From positions 119,565 to 183,564 of the forward strand of contig JAUCYS010000006.1 in NCBI GenBank assembly GCA_030373505.1: DNA of 64,000 bases, read 5' to 3'. The stretch is from Parasphingorhabdus sp. GTDB lineage: Bacteria > Pseudomonadota > Alphaproteobacteria > Sphingomonadales > Sphingomonadaceae. The position numbers were made by a program, and so were the translations under genes. Numbering within the stretch: the first letter of the stretch is position 1; the number at the start of each line of letters is the position of its first letter. Shown one piece after another: positions 17,223 to 26,007 of the stretch. The notes beneath the pieces were generated by a model. It worked only from the letters and a program-made list of their open reading frames with translations. It was not told the origin of the DNA and ran no database searches.

Positions 17223-18653
17223 ATGGTTACCCAATATAAGAATTTGATCAACGGCGAGATGGTCGGCACCGCAAAGACGCTGGATGTCGTCAATCCGGCG
17301 AACGAGGAAGTCATTGGTCAGGTACCCGCTTGCGGCGAGGATGAACTGAATCAGGCCGTGGCCGCTGCCCGTGCCGCCTTCAAGAGCTGGTCGAAAACGC
17401 CGATAGACGAGCGCCGCAAGGTGGTCCAGGCGATCGCCGGCGTGATCAACGAGAATAATGACGAGCTGTTCCGCCTGCTCACCGCAGAGCAGGGTAAGCC
17501 CCATGCCCAGGCGCAGGGCGAAATCGCCGGCGCGGCCTATATGGCCGGATCACAGGCGACGCTGGAACTGGAAGACGAGATCAACGAGGATACGGAGCAG
17601 CGGCTGAGCCGCACCCGCCGTGTGCCGGTCGGCGTGGTCGGCGGCATCGTGCCGTGGAATTTCCCGGTGATGATGGCGGTGCAGAAAATCGCGCCGGCGC
17701 TGCTGTCGGGCTGCACCATCGTGCTCAAGCCGTCGCCGTTCACACCGCTGACCACCCTGCGTCTGGCCGAACTGATCAAGGATGTCGCCCCTCCCGGCGT
17801 CGTCAATATCATCACCGGTGAAGACAGCCTTGGCCCGCTGATCACCGGCCATCCCGATATCGACAAGATCACCTTCACCGGCTCGACCGCAACCGGCAAG
17901 AAGATCATGGAAGGCGCTTCCAAGGATCTCAAGCGGATCACGCTGGAACTGGGCGGCAATGACGCTTCGATCGTCCTGCCCGACGCCAATGTCGAGAAGG
18001 TCGCCGAGCAATTGTTCTGGTCGAGCTTCACCAACGCCGGGCAGATTTGCGTCGCGGCGAAACGCATCTATATCCACGAGGATATTTATGACGAGCTCAG
18101 CGCAGCGATTGCTGCCTATGCGAAGAATGTGAAGGTCGGCGACGGTTCGCAGCAGGGCACGGCGGTCGGTCCGATCCAGAACAAGAAGCAATATGAGCGG
18201 GTGCTGGAACTGATCCAGGATGCCAAGGACAATGGCTATAAATTCCTGGTCGGCGGCGATGCCAAGGATGAGTCTATCCCGGGCTATTATGTGCCGATCA
18301 CGATCCTCGACAATCCGCCGGAAGACGCGCGGATCGTCGCCGAGGAGCAGTTCGGTCCGGTCATGCCGCTGATGAAGTTCAGCACCACCGAGGAAGCGAT
18401 CAGCCGCGCCAACAACAGCGAATATGGTCTGGCCGGTGCGGTCTGGACTGCCGATCCCGACGAAGGCGTTCGGGTTGCCGAGCAGCTTGAAACCGGCACC
18501 GTCTGGGTCAACGAATTTCTCCACCTGTCGCCCTTCGCGCCCTTTGGTGGACACAAGCAGTCCGGCTTTGGCGCTGAATATGGCAAGGAAGGCCTGCTCG
18601 AATTCACCTATCCGCAGGTAATAACTGTCAAGAAAGACAATGTTCCTGCCTGA
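17223..18653 (+). CDS. Aldehyde dehydrogenase (NAD(P)+)
   Basis: 476-aa aldehyde dehydrogenase. The catalytic Cys is C276 in NAGQICVAA and the general base Glu is E242 in LELGGND. IVPWNFP and FGGHKQSGFG are family signatures. The start is the ATG at 17223 behind AAGGAG; an in-frame ATG six codons earlier lies upstream of that ribosome-binding site. It follows the P450 gene by 75 bp, and a natural sequence would be P450 oxidation to an alcohol/aldehyde, then oxidation to the acid that the adjacent CoA ligase activates. This order is an inference. Confidence 0.9.
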   Translation: MVTQYKNLINGEMVGTAKTLDVVNPANEEVIGQVPACGEDELNQAVAAARAAFKSWSKTPIDERRKVVQAIAGVINENNDELFRLLTAEQGKPHAQAQGEIAGAAYMAGSQATLELEDEINEDTEQRLSRTRRVPVGVVGGIVPWNFPVMMAVQKIAPALLSGCTIVLKPSPFTPLTTLRLAELIKDVAPPGVVNIITGEDSLGPLITGHPDIDKITFTGSTATGKKIMEGASKDLKRITLELGGNDASIVLPDANVEKVAEQLFWSSFTNAGQICVAAKRIYIHEDIYDELSAAIAAYAKNVKVGDGSQQGTAVGPIQNKKQYERVLELIQDAKDNGYKFLVGGDAKDESIPGYYVPITILDNPPEDARIVAEEQFGPVMPLMKFSTTEEAISRANNSEYGLAGAVWTADPDEGVRVAEQLETGTVWVNEFLHLSPFAPFGGHKQSGFGAEYGKEGLLEFTYPQVITVKKDNVPA

Positions 18654-18676
18654 TACCTGCAGGTATGACGTGAAAG

Positions 18677-18710
18677 GGCCGGTTATCACTATTGTGATGG
18701 CCGGCTTTTT
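18677..18710 (+). terminator. Rho-independent terminator after the FadD-P450-ALDH operon
   Basis: Imperfect GGCCGG(T)TATCAC - TATT - GTGATGGCCGGC hairpin followed by TTTTT, 24 bp after the aldehyde dehydrogenase stop. Confidence 0.7.
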
Positions 18711-18734
18711 CGTTTGACGCTAGCGCCGGTGCGG

Positions 18735-18752
18735 TTTAATCGGTCAGTTAAA
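18735..18752. promoter_or_regulatory. Predicted TetR-type operator, site D
   Basis: TTTAATCG-GT-CAGTTAAA, 35 bp upstream of the thiolase start and just after the terminator of the preceding operon. Confidence 0.6.
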
Positions 18753-18787
18753 TTTTCGACTCTCAACCAATCATAAGGAATATGACT

Positions 18788-19960
18788 ATGGCAGAAGCCT
18801 ATATTGTTGATGCGGTTCGCACCGCGGGAGGCCGTCGTGGCGGCCGTTTGGCGGGCGTACATCCGGTTGATCTCGGCGCCGCTACGCTGAATGCGATTGC
18901 CGATCGCAATGACTTTGATGCCAGTGCCATCGAGGATGTGATCACCGGCTGTGTTTCGCAGGGCGGCGAACAGAGCGGCGATGTCGGTCGCAACGCGGTG
19001 CTCGCTTCCAATCTGCCCGACAGCATTCCCTCGGTTTCGATCGACCGGCAGTGCGGCTCTTCGCAGCAGGCAATCCAGTTCGCGGCGCAGGGCGTGATGT
19101 CCGGCACCCAGGACATGGTTCTGGCGCATGGCATCGAAAGCATGAGCCGCGTGCCGATGGGCTCGACCTTCAAGCTGTTCAAGGATGCCGGTCTTGGCAC
19201 CAACATGTCGGAAGGGTTGAAAGCGGCCTATCCGGGCATCCAGTTCAGCCAGTTCATGGGCGCGGAAATGCTGGTGAAGAAGCACGGCTTCACACGCCAG
19301 GATCTCGACGAATTTGCGCTGGAAAGCCACCAGAAGGCGATCAAGGCGGTCGAATCGGGCGCGTTTGACAATGAAATTGTCCCGATCGAAATCGAAACCG
19401 CCGAAGGCAAGGAACAGCACAAGGTCGACGAAGGCATCCGCTTTGACGCGACGATGGAAAGCATCGGCGCGGTCAAGCTGCTGCAGGAAGGCGGCGCGAT
19501 CACCGCTGCCAACGCCAGCCAGATTTGCGACGGTTCCAGTGCGGTTCTGGTCTGCTCTGAGCAGGCGCTCAAGGATCACGGCCTGACCCCGCGCGCGCGA
19601 ATCGTCAATCTGACGGTCACCGCAGGCGACCCGGTGATCATGCTCGAAGAGCCCCTGTTCGCAACCGACCGCGCCTTGCAGCGCGCCGGCATGAAAATCG
19701 GCGATATCGATCTTTATGAAGTGAACGAGGCTTTCGCTCCTGTGCCGCTCGCCTGGCTGAAGCATGTCGGTGCCGACCGCGACAAGATCAACGTCAATGG
19801 CGGCGCGATTGCTCTCGGCCACCCGCTCGGTGCTTCCGGCACCAAGCTGATGGCGACCCTGCTCAACGCCATGGAAGCGCGCGGCTCCAAATATGGTCTG
19901 CAGACCATGTGCGAAGGCGGCGGCCAGGCCAATGTGACGATCATCGAGCGTCTCGGTTAA
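18788..19960 (+). CDS. Acetyl-CoA acyltransferase (thiolase)
   Basis: 390-aa thiolase for the thiolytic cleavage of 3-ketoacyl-CoA. The acyl-accepting Cys89 lies in DRQCGSSQQAIQFAA. The C-terminal GGAIALGHPLGASGTKL carries the catalytic His, and CEGGGQANVTIIERLG the second Cys. The ATG at 18788 is preferred over 18782 because AAGGA is only two bases from the latter and eight from the former. It is directly under predicted operator site D. In the context of the ACAD, crotonase and SDR genes it completes a beta-oxidation cycle; a steroid-type FadA role is possible. Confidence 0.9.
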   Translation: MAEAYIVDAVRTAGGRRGGRLAGVHPVDLGAATLNAIADRNDFDASAIEDVITGCVSQGGEQSGDVGRNAVLASNLPDSIPSVSIDRQCGSSQQAIQFAAQGVMSGTQDMVLAHGIESMSRVPMGSTFKLFKDAGLGTNMSEGLKAAYPGIQFSQFMGAEMLVKKHGFTRQDLDEFALESHQKAIKAVESGAFDNEIVPIEIETAEGKEQHKVDEGIRFDATMESIGAVKLLQEGGAITAANASQICDGSSAVLVCSEQALKDHGLTPRARIVNLTVTAGDPVIMLEEPLFATDRALQRAGMKIGDIDLYEVNEAFAPVPLAWLKHVGADRDKINVNGGAIALGHPLGASGTKLMATLLNAMEARGSKYGLQTMCEGGGQANVTIIERLG

Positions 19961-19970
19961 TGTAAATAAT

Positions 19971-20050
19971 CGTCATCCTGAACTTGTTTCAGGACCTCTT
20001 GCCGCATGGTGCGGATTTGCCAGGGATCCTGAAACAAGTTCAGGATGACG
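19971..20050. repeat. Dispersed palindromic repeat, family B
   Basis: Long inverted repeat with arms CGTCATCCTGAACTTGTTTC and GAAACAAGTTCAGGATGACG, about 26 bp each, between thiolase and SDR genes. It could also fold as an mRNA hairpin limiting read-through. Confidence 0.8.
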
Positions 20051-20073
20051 AGTGATAGAAGAAAGAAAAGAAT

Positions 20074-20856
20074 ATGGAACTCAGCAACAATATTTCAGCC
20101 GTCATCACCGGCGGTGCCTCGGGCCTTGGCGCGGCAACCGCTCGCCGGCTCGCCGCCAAGGGCGTCAAGGTCGCCCTGTTTGACCTCAACGAGGAAAAAG
20201 GCGAAGCGCTGGCCAGCGAACTGGGCGGTGTGTTCTGCAAGGTCAATGTTACCGATGATGACAGCGTCGACGCCGGCTTTGAAAAGGCCCGCGCCGCGAA
20301 TGGCCAGGAACGGATTCTGGTCAATTGCGCCGGTATCGGCAATGCGATCAAGACCGCCAGCCGGTCCAAGGAAGATGGTTCGATCAAGCATTTCCCGCTC
20401 GATGCCTTCAACTTCGTGATTCAGGTCAATCTGGTCGGCACCTTCCGCTGCATCGCCAAGTCGGCCGCGGGCATGATGACGCTCGATCCCATGGAAGACG
20501 GTGATCGCGGTGCGATGGTCAACACCGCATCGGTGGCGGCCGAAGACGGCCAGATCGGTCAGGCCGCCTATTCCGCATCCAAGGGCGGTGTGGTCGGCAT
20601 GACCCTGCCGATCGCTCGCGACCTGTCCCGCGAAGGCATTCGCGTCAACACCATCCTGCCGGGCATTTTCGATACGCCGCTGCTAGCCGGTGCGCCGCAA
20701 AATGTGCGGGATGCGCTCGGCGCGATGGTCCCGCATCCGCCACGGCTCGGCCAGCCGGACGAATATGCGGCGCTCGCGATGTGCATGATCGAGACGCAAT
20801 ATTTCAACGGCGAGGATGTCCGGCTCGACGGCGGTATCAGGATGGCGCCTCGCTAA
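20074..20856 (+). CDS. Short-chain dehydrogenase (3-hydroxyacyl-CoA dehydrogenase type)
   Basis: 260-aa classical SDR. Cofactor motif TGGASGLG at the N-terminus, an Asp at the end of strand 2 (LFDLNEE, favouring NAD), NCAGIG, and the catalytic Y-S-A-S-K with a preceding Ser. Its closest layout is that of 17-beta-hydroxysteroid dehydrogenase type 10/3-hydroxyacyl-CoA dehydrogenase type 2, including the FNFVIQVNLVGTFRCIAKSA region. It would oxidise a 3-hydroxyacyl-CoA before the thiolase step; a hydroxysteroid or ring-hydroxy CoA substrate is possible. A hairpin terminator follows its stop. Confidence 0.87.
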   Translation: MELSNNISAVITGGASGLGAATARRLAAKGVKVALFDLNEEKGEALASELGGVFCKVNVTDDDSVDAGFEKARAANGQERILVNCAGIGNAIKTASRSKEDGSIKHFPLDAFNFVIQVNLVGTFRCIAKSAAGMMTLDPMEDGDRGAMVNTASVAAEDGQIGQAAYSASKGGVVGMTLPIARDLSREGIRVNTILPGIFDTPLLAGAPQNVRDALGAMVPHPPRLGQPDEYAALAMCMIETQYFNGEDVRLDGGIRMAPR

Positions 20857-20872
20857 AAAAACGAAGCATAAG

Positions 20873-20900
20873 GGGCTGCGAGACACTCGCGGCCCTTTTT
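20873..20900 (+). terminator. Hairpin terminator after the SDR gene
   Basis: GGGCTGCGAG-ACA-CTCGCGGCCC stem with one G-T pair followed by TTTTT. The next gene starts only 20 bp downstream, so it may act as a partial terminator or attenuator. Confidence 0.7.
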
Positions 20901-20919
20901 GTATCCCCAGGAGACCAGC

Positions 20920-21792
20920 ATGACCGAATATAGCCAGATCCTTTATGATGTTGCCGACCAGATCGCGACGATCACGATCAACCGGCCGCACAAGATGAAC
21001 GCTTTCACCGTAACGATGATCCGGGAAATGACCGATGCCTTCGACCGCATCGATGCCGATGATGATGTGCGGGCGGTGGTGGTCACCGGATCCGGCGACC
21101 GCGCCTTTTGCGCCGGGGCAGACCTTACACCGGAGGATGGCAATAAACCCTTTGCCAGCGCCGAGCCGGTCGAGGATTATTCCGACCCGAGAGTCCGCGA
21201 TGGTGGTGGCCTGCTGGTTCTGCGCATCTATCAGTGCCTGAAGCCGGTCATCGGCGCGATTAACGGAGCCGCGGTCGGGGTCGGCGCGACGATGCTGCTG
21301 CCGATGGACATGCGCCTCGCCAGCGAGACGGCGCGGTTCGGCTATGTCTTCGCCCGGCGCGGTATCGCGCCGGACGGCGCGGCAAGCTGGTTCCTGCCCA
21401 ATCTGGTCGGCCGGGCGCAGGCGCTGGAATGGTGCCTGACCGGCCGGGTGTTCGACGCCGAGGAAGCGCTCAAGGGCGGTCTGGTCCGCTCGCTGCACAA
21501 GCCGGAAGAGTTGCTGCCCGCTGCCTACGCGCTGGCGCGCGAGATTGCCGACAACACGGCGCCGGTATCGGTGGCCGTTACTCGGCAGATGCTATGGCAA
21601 TTGCCTGCTGCTGATCATCCGATGGAAGCGCATAAAGTCGACAGCCGGATCATCTATAACCGGGCGAAATCCGCCGATGCGAAAGAGGGGATTGCAAGCT
21701 TTCTGGAGAAGCGTAGCCCCAGCTATCCCGACAAAGTGTCCAGCGACTTGCCAGACAGCTTTCCATGGTGGACAGAACCTGTTTATAAGTGA
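20920..21792 (+). CDS. Crotonase-superfamily protein lacking both hydratase Glu residues
   Basis: 290-aa crotonase-fold protein, start at the ATG at 20920 with CAGGAG upstream. NRPHKMNAFT, DRAFCAGADLTPED and INGAAVGVGATMLLPMDMRLA are family elements. Where hydratases carry Glu this protein reads VGVGATMLL, and where they carry FGxPE it reads FGYVFARRGI. Simple enoyl hydration is therefore unlikely; isomerase, hydrolase or ring-cleaving activity is possible. It has an extended C-terminus (PSYPDKVSSDLPDSFPWW). It precedes the TetR gene by 35 bp, and they may share a transcript. Confidence 0.85.
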   Translation: MTEYSQILYDVADQIATITINRPHKMNAFTVTMIREMTDAFDRIDADDDVRAVVVTGSGDRAFCAGADLTPEDGNKPFASAEPVEDYSDPRVRDGGGLLVLRIYQCLKPVIGAINGAAVGVGATMLLPMDMRLASETARFGYVFARRGIAPDGAASWFLPNLVGRAQALEWCLTGRVFDAEEALKGGLVRSLHKPEELLPAAYALAREIADNTAPVSVAVTRQMLWQLPAADHPMEAHKVDSRIIYNRAKSADAKEGIASFLEKRSPSYPDKVSSDLPDSFPWWTEPVYK

Positions 21793-21827
21793 CAAAATTG
21801 TGACGTGGTGCACGAGGGGGATGACAG

Positions 21828-22457
21828 ATGGGCGTCGACAAATTGGCTACGAGAGATAATGAGGCGGGCGCGCGCGACAAGCTGATCGAGACGGCCAGCC
21901 AGATCATGCGCGAAGGCGACACCATCGATATTTCCTTCAGTGAACTTTCGGTGCGCTCCGGGCTCAACAGCGCGCTGGTCAAATATTATTTCGGCAACAA
22001 GGACGGTCTGCTCGAGGCGATCCTCGAACGCGATATGGACAATATCCTGGTCCAGGTCGGCCTGCTGATCAAGAAGGACTGGCCGCCGGAAGACAAGCTG
22101 CGCCATCATATCGGTGCGGTGATCGATATCTATTACGAATTTCCCTATCTCAACCGGCTGACCATGCGCCTGATCCGCGAACTGCCGCCGGAAGGGGCGC
22201 GCAAGATCGCCGACAAATATCTGAAGCCGCTGTCCGGCGCCTACAAGATATTCGTCGGCGAGGGCATCAAGTCGGGCGTGTTTCGCGAAGTCGATCCCGA
22301 TCTTTTCTATTCCGCCGTCACCGGCGCGGCCGACCGCTTCTTCACCGGCAAGCTGGTGTGGAAATATTGCTATGGCCGCGACGATTTCGACGAACGCATG
22401 CGGGATGCCTATCGCGAGCAGACGGTCGACCTGATCATGGCCGGGATATTGAAGTAG
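21828..22457 (+). CDS. TetR-family regulator, probable controller of the catabolic cluster
   Basis: 209-aa TetR/AcrR regulator. The N-terminal HTH covers about residues 17-60, with the characteristic FSELSVRSGLNSALVKYYFGNKDGLL. The C-terminal ligand domain is helical with several aromatic residues. GAGGGGGATGACAG precedes the ATG. It is the only TetR gene inside the catabolic cluster and the simplest candidate to bind the 18-bp palindromes at sites A-E; CoA-thioester pathway intermediates are the likely inducers, as for KstR2-like regulators. That functional link is inferred. No copy of the palindrome was seen directly upstream of its own gene. Confidence 0.87.
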   Translation: MGVDKLATRDNEAGARDKLIETASQIMREGDTIDISFSELSVRSGLNSALVKYYFGNKDGLLEAILERDMDNILVQVGLLIKKDWPPEDKLRHHIGAVIDIYYEFPYLNRLTMRLIRELPPEGARKIADKYLKPLSGAYKIFVGEGIKSGVFREVDPDLFYSAVTGAADRFFTGKLVWKYCYGRDDFDERMRDAYREQTVDLIMAGILK

Positions 22458-22463
22458 GAGCGG

Positions 22464-23353
22464 TTACTCCGCCGCTTCGCCTTCCGGTTCCAACTTGTCC
22501 TGCGTGCGCAGTTCGAAGTCGCTGCATCATGCCGTTCACGCAGCTGGCCTTCGAGGTCACCCCAAGCGCGATTGACCATCTTGCCGCGCTGTACCGCTGG
22601 CCGTTTGCCGATCATGTCGGTCCAGCGGTTCATATTCTTGTAGGACGCGGTGTCGAGAAATTCGGCGGCTTCATAGACGAGATTCTGGACCAGAGCGCCA
22701 TACCAGGGCCATATCGCGATATCGGCGATGCTATATTCGTCGCCCGCCATATATTCATTGTCGGCCAGATGGCGGTCGAGCACGTCGAGCTGGCGTTTCA
22801 CCTCCATCGCGAAGCGGTCGATGCAATATTCGATCTTGACCGGTGCATAGGCATAGAAATGGCCAAAGCCACCGCCGAGATAAGGTGCGCTGCCCATCTG
22901 CCAGAACAGCCAGTTCAGCGCTTCGGTGCGCTTGTTATGGTCGGTCGGCAGCAATGCGCCAAATTTCTCGGCGAGATAGAGCAGGATCGAACCGGATTCG
23001 AACAATCGGGTCGGCTTGTCGGTGCTGTGATCCATCAGCGCCGGAATCTTGCTGTTGGGATTGATGTCGACAAAGCCGCTGCCGAACTGGTCGCCATCGC
23101 GGATGTTGATCAGATAGGCATCATATTCCGCGCCCTTGTGGCCGAGCGCCAGCAGCTCCTCGAGCATCACCGTCACCTTCACACCATTGGGCGTGGCCAT
23201 CGAATAGAGCTGCAGCGGATGCTTGCCGACCGGCAGTTCCAAATCCTTGGTCGGGCCAGCAACCGGACGGTTGATATTGGCGAACTGGCCGCCATTTTCC
23301 TTGTCCCATTTCCAGACTTTGGGAGGGGTATAGTCGGGCAGATCTGCAGCCAT
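22464..23353 (-). pseudogene. YghU-type glutathione S-transferase with C-terminal frameshift
   Basis: Glutathione S-transferase of the YghU/disulfide-bond-oxidoreductase group, start at the ATG at 23353. SMATPNGVKVTVMLEEL (thioredoxin-like domain), INPNSKIPALMDHS, FESGSILLYLAEKFG and YSIADIAIWPWYG are all intact. After RERHDA the frame is lost: one missing base near 22523 shifts the last 20 or so codons. In the restored frame the end reads as an acidic DFELRTQDKLEPEGEAAE tail with a stop at 22464. In the uncorrected frame the protein continues to 22409, overlapping the TetR gene, with a basic unrelated tail. It may still be active, or this may be a sequencing error. Confidence 0.72.
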
Positions 23354-23537
23354 GGGATGATTCCTTTTTTGGTTCGGACGACTGGTAACATTTGCAATCG
23401 ACAGGATCACGCAAGTTTTTCTGCGTCCCGTGCAAGCGGATTTATAAGCGCCGCCTTTGGCGGTGACCCATGACCGTCAAAGCTGATGGGTTCCCGCCAT
23501 GATCTTGTCAGGTCGGGGAAACCCGCTCGATGGGCGC

Positions 23538-24738
23538 CTAGTTCATTTCTGCAAAGGTCTTGTCCTTGTCGACGCGCACATCCTGCGGCAGGCCGAGGAC
23601 GCGTTCGGCGATGATATTCTTCAGAATTTCATCGGTCCCGCCTGCGATGCGCAATCCCGGGCGCCCAGAGAAAGCTTTCCTGGAAGACCGGCATCGGACG
23701 GGGCCTCGTCCTTGTCGACGATCAGGCCGAAATGAATCCTGCATCTCGACTCGCCGCTGTTGCAGATACCTGCAGATGGTTGGCGTTGATGATCTTGCCG
23801 ATCGAATTTTCCGGCCCGGGCGTTTCGCCGCGCGACAGGGCGGTCTGGGTGCGGAACTTGGTCAGCTTGTAGCCCTGCGCGGCCACATACCAGTCGGCCA
23901 GCTTGTCGCGGAACGCCTGGTTGGACAGGGTGCCGGCGGAGCGGGCATAGTCCATGATTTCCTTCCAGTCGGGACCGGGCGAGCCGCCCACCGCCAGCCG
24001 TTCGTTCATCAAGGTGACCAGCGCCACCTTCCAGCCCATGCCGGGTTCGCCCAGCCGGTCCTTGTCGGCAATGCGGACATCGGTGAAATAGACTTCGTTG
24101 AACTCGCTGCCGCCGGAAGCCTGATGGATCGGCCTTACGTCGACGCCCGGCTGCTTCATGTCGACGATGAACATGGTCAGGCCCTTGTGCTTGGGCACAT
24201 TGGGATCGGTGCGGACCAGCAATATGCCAAAGTCGGAATAATGGGCGCCCGACGTCCAGACTTTCTGGCCGTTGATCACCCATTCGTCGCCATCCTTGAC
24301 CGCTTTTGTCTTCAATCCGGCAACATCCGATCCTGCGGCGGGTTCGGAGAACAGCTGGCACCAGATTTCCTCGCCCTTCAGCGCGGGCTGGACATAGCGC
24401 TGCTTGTGCTCGTCCGAGCCGAAGGCGATGACGGTCGGAATGCACATGCCGAGGCCGATCGCGAAGGGACCGGTCGGCGCGTCAAATTTCGCCTCTTCCT
24501 GGCCCCAGATCACCTGCTGCATCACGGTGCCGCCGCGGCCGCCCATTTCCTTGGGCCAGGTAATCTGCGCAAAGCCGCCCTCTGCCTTGGTCTTCTGCCA
24601 GGCCTTGGCGCGAGCGAGAAAATCTTCCCGGTTGCCGGAGCGCAAGGCACCGGGCGTCTTGGGCTTCAGATGCTGCGAGAGAAAGGCGCGCGCCTCGGCG
24701 CGGAATTCGGCTTCTTCGGGTGTATCGTTGAAATCCAT
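23538..24738 (-). pseudogene. Acyl-CoA dehydrogenase (pair 3, long subunit) with several C-terminal frameshifts
   Basis: The N-terminal 320 or so residues from the ATG at 24738 (AGGAAGG upstream) form a good dehydrogenase: WPKEMGGRGG, LFSEPAAGSDVAGLKTKA and VWTSGAHYSDFG. Near 23760 the frame breaks. Family-like segments then continue in changing frames: MQDSF (23744-23730), GLIVDKDEAPSDAGL (about 23729-23685), and LRIAGGTDEILKNIIAERVL down to the stop at 23538. At least three single-base indels are needed to join them. The last piece restores the conserved G-G-T-D-E-I signature. It pairs with the intact dehydrogenase immediately upstream. Either a recent pseudogene or a low-quality assembly patch. 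Confidence 0.75.
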
Positions 24739-24772
24739 CTTTATGACCTTCCTTCAAACTTGTCGGAAATTT

Positions 24773-24844
24773 CCGTTCGTGCTGAGCTTGTCGAAGCACG
24801 AGTGCGCAGGCCCCACTGCCCTTCGACAGGCTCAGGGCGAACGG
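24773..24844. repeat. Dispersed palindromic repeat, family A, copy 5
   Basis: CCGTTCGTGCTGAGCTTGTC ... TTCGACAGGCTCAGGGCGAACGG between the two paired dehydrogenase genes of pair 3. Confidence 0.8.
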
Positions 24845-24861
24845 CACTCTTGGCCTGAGCT

Positions 24862-25974
24862 TCAATCATTCTTCGCCTCCAGCGCGCTGACCAGCTTTTC
24901 CTTCCAGACCGCCGGGCTGCCCGCCTGGACGGCGAGCAGTTTGGCGCGGCGGTAGAAGAGATGGCAGTCGACTTCCCAGGTGAAGCCCATGCCGCCATGG
25001 GTCTGGATATTTTCCTTGGACGCGAACCAGAAGGCTTCGGATGCCGCGACCCGCGCCGCTGCTGCGGCTTCGGGCAGTTCTGCCGCATTGCTCGACAGCG
25101 CCCAGGCGCCATAATAGGCGTTGGAGCGGGCGACCTCGTTCTTCACATACATGTCGGCGAGCTTGTGCTTGATCGCCTGATAGCCGCCGATCGCGCGGCC
25201 GAAGGCCTGGCGTTCCTTGGCATATGCGGTGGCCATTTCGAGACAGCGCGAGGCACCGCCCAATTGTTCGAAGGCGATCAGCACCGCGGCCCGGTCGTTG
25301 ATCTGGTCGAGCAGCGGCATGCCGTTGCCTGCTTCGCCGAGCAGCTGGGCCGACGCGCCGTCAAAGCTGATCGCGGCATGGCTGCGGGTCGGCTCCAGCG
25401 TCTTGATCGGCTTGCGGGTCACGCCGCTCTGGTTGAGATCGACGATGACCAGGCTGGCACCGCTGCCGTCTTTCGCCAGCACGATCGCGTGGGTCGCGAT
25501 ATCGCCGTCGGTGACCGGGATTTTCCTGCCGGAAAGCGTGCCGTCCTTGAGCCGCGTGGCAATCGTGCCGGTGGCGATATCGCCCGGGCCTTCGCTGACC
25601 GCGATGCAGCCGATCAGGCTGCCATCGGCGATCTTGGGCAGCAGCGCCTGTTTCTGTTCCTCGCTGCCCGCCAGCTTCAGCGCCTCTGCGAAGAAATAGG
25701 CGGAAGAGCCGAACGGCACCGGCGCCAGCGTCCGGCCCAGTTCCTCGGCGATCACGCACAGTTCGAGCATGCCGAGGCCAAGCCCGCCATATTCCTCCGG
25801 AATGGCGGCGCCGAGCCAGCCCATGTCGATGATCTTCTGCCAGACGCCTTCATTGTGGCTCTTGCTGTCGTCGTCCAGCACTTCGCGGACATGGGCCATG
25901 GTGCACTGGGCTTCCAGAAACTTGCGCGCCTCATCGCGGAGAAATTTCTGGTCGTCGGAGAAGTCAAAATTCAT
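24862..25974 (-). CDS. Acyl-CoA dehydrogenase (pair 3, short subunit)
   Basis: 370-aa acyl-CoA dehydrogenase. IPEEYGGLGLGMLE, AVSEGPGDIATG, AYAKERQAFGRAIGGYQAIKH and QTHGGMGFTWEVDCHLFYRRAK are recognisable; the Glu after GFTW is conserved, unlike in the pair 1 short subunit. Together with the neighbouring long dehydrogenase it forms the third FadE-type pair of the window. It lies 33 bp downstream of the CoA-transferase gene, so both probably share the transcript from the 27.2 kb promoter. Confidence 0.88.
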   Translation of the reverse strand: MNFDFSDDQKFLRDEARKFLEAQCTMAHVREVLDDDSKSHNEGVWQKIIDMGWLGAAIPEEYGGLGLGMLELCVIAEELGRTLAPVPFGSSAYFFAEALKLAGSEEQKQALLPKIADGSLIGCIAVSEGPGDIATGTIATRLKDGTLSGRKIPVTDGDIATHAIVLAKDGSGASLVIVDLNQSGVTRKPIKTLEPTRSHAAISFDGASAQLLGEAGNGMPLLDQINDRAAVLIAFEQLGGASRCLEMATAYAKERQAFGRAIGGYQAIKHKLADMYVKNEVARSNAYYGAWALSSNAAELPEAAAAARVAASEAFWFASKENIQTHGGMGFTWEVDCHLFYRRAKLLAVQAGSPAVWKEKLVSALEAKND

Positions 25975-26007
25975 CGAGTGGCTCCTGTCCTGCTTTTTTC
26001 TTGTTTC

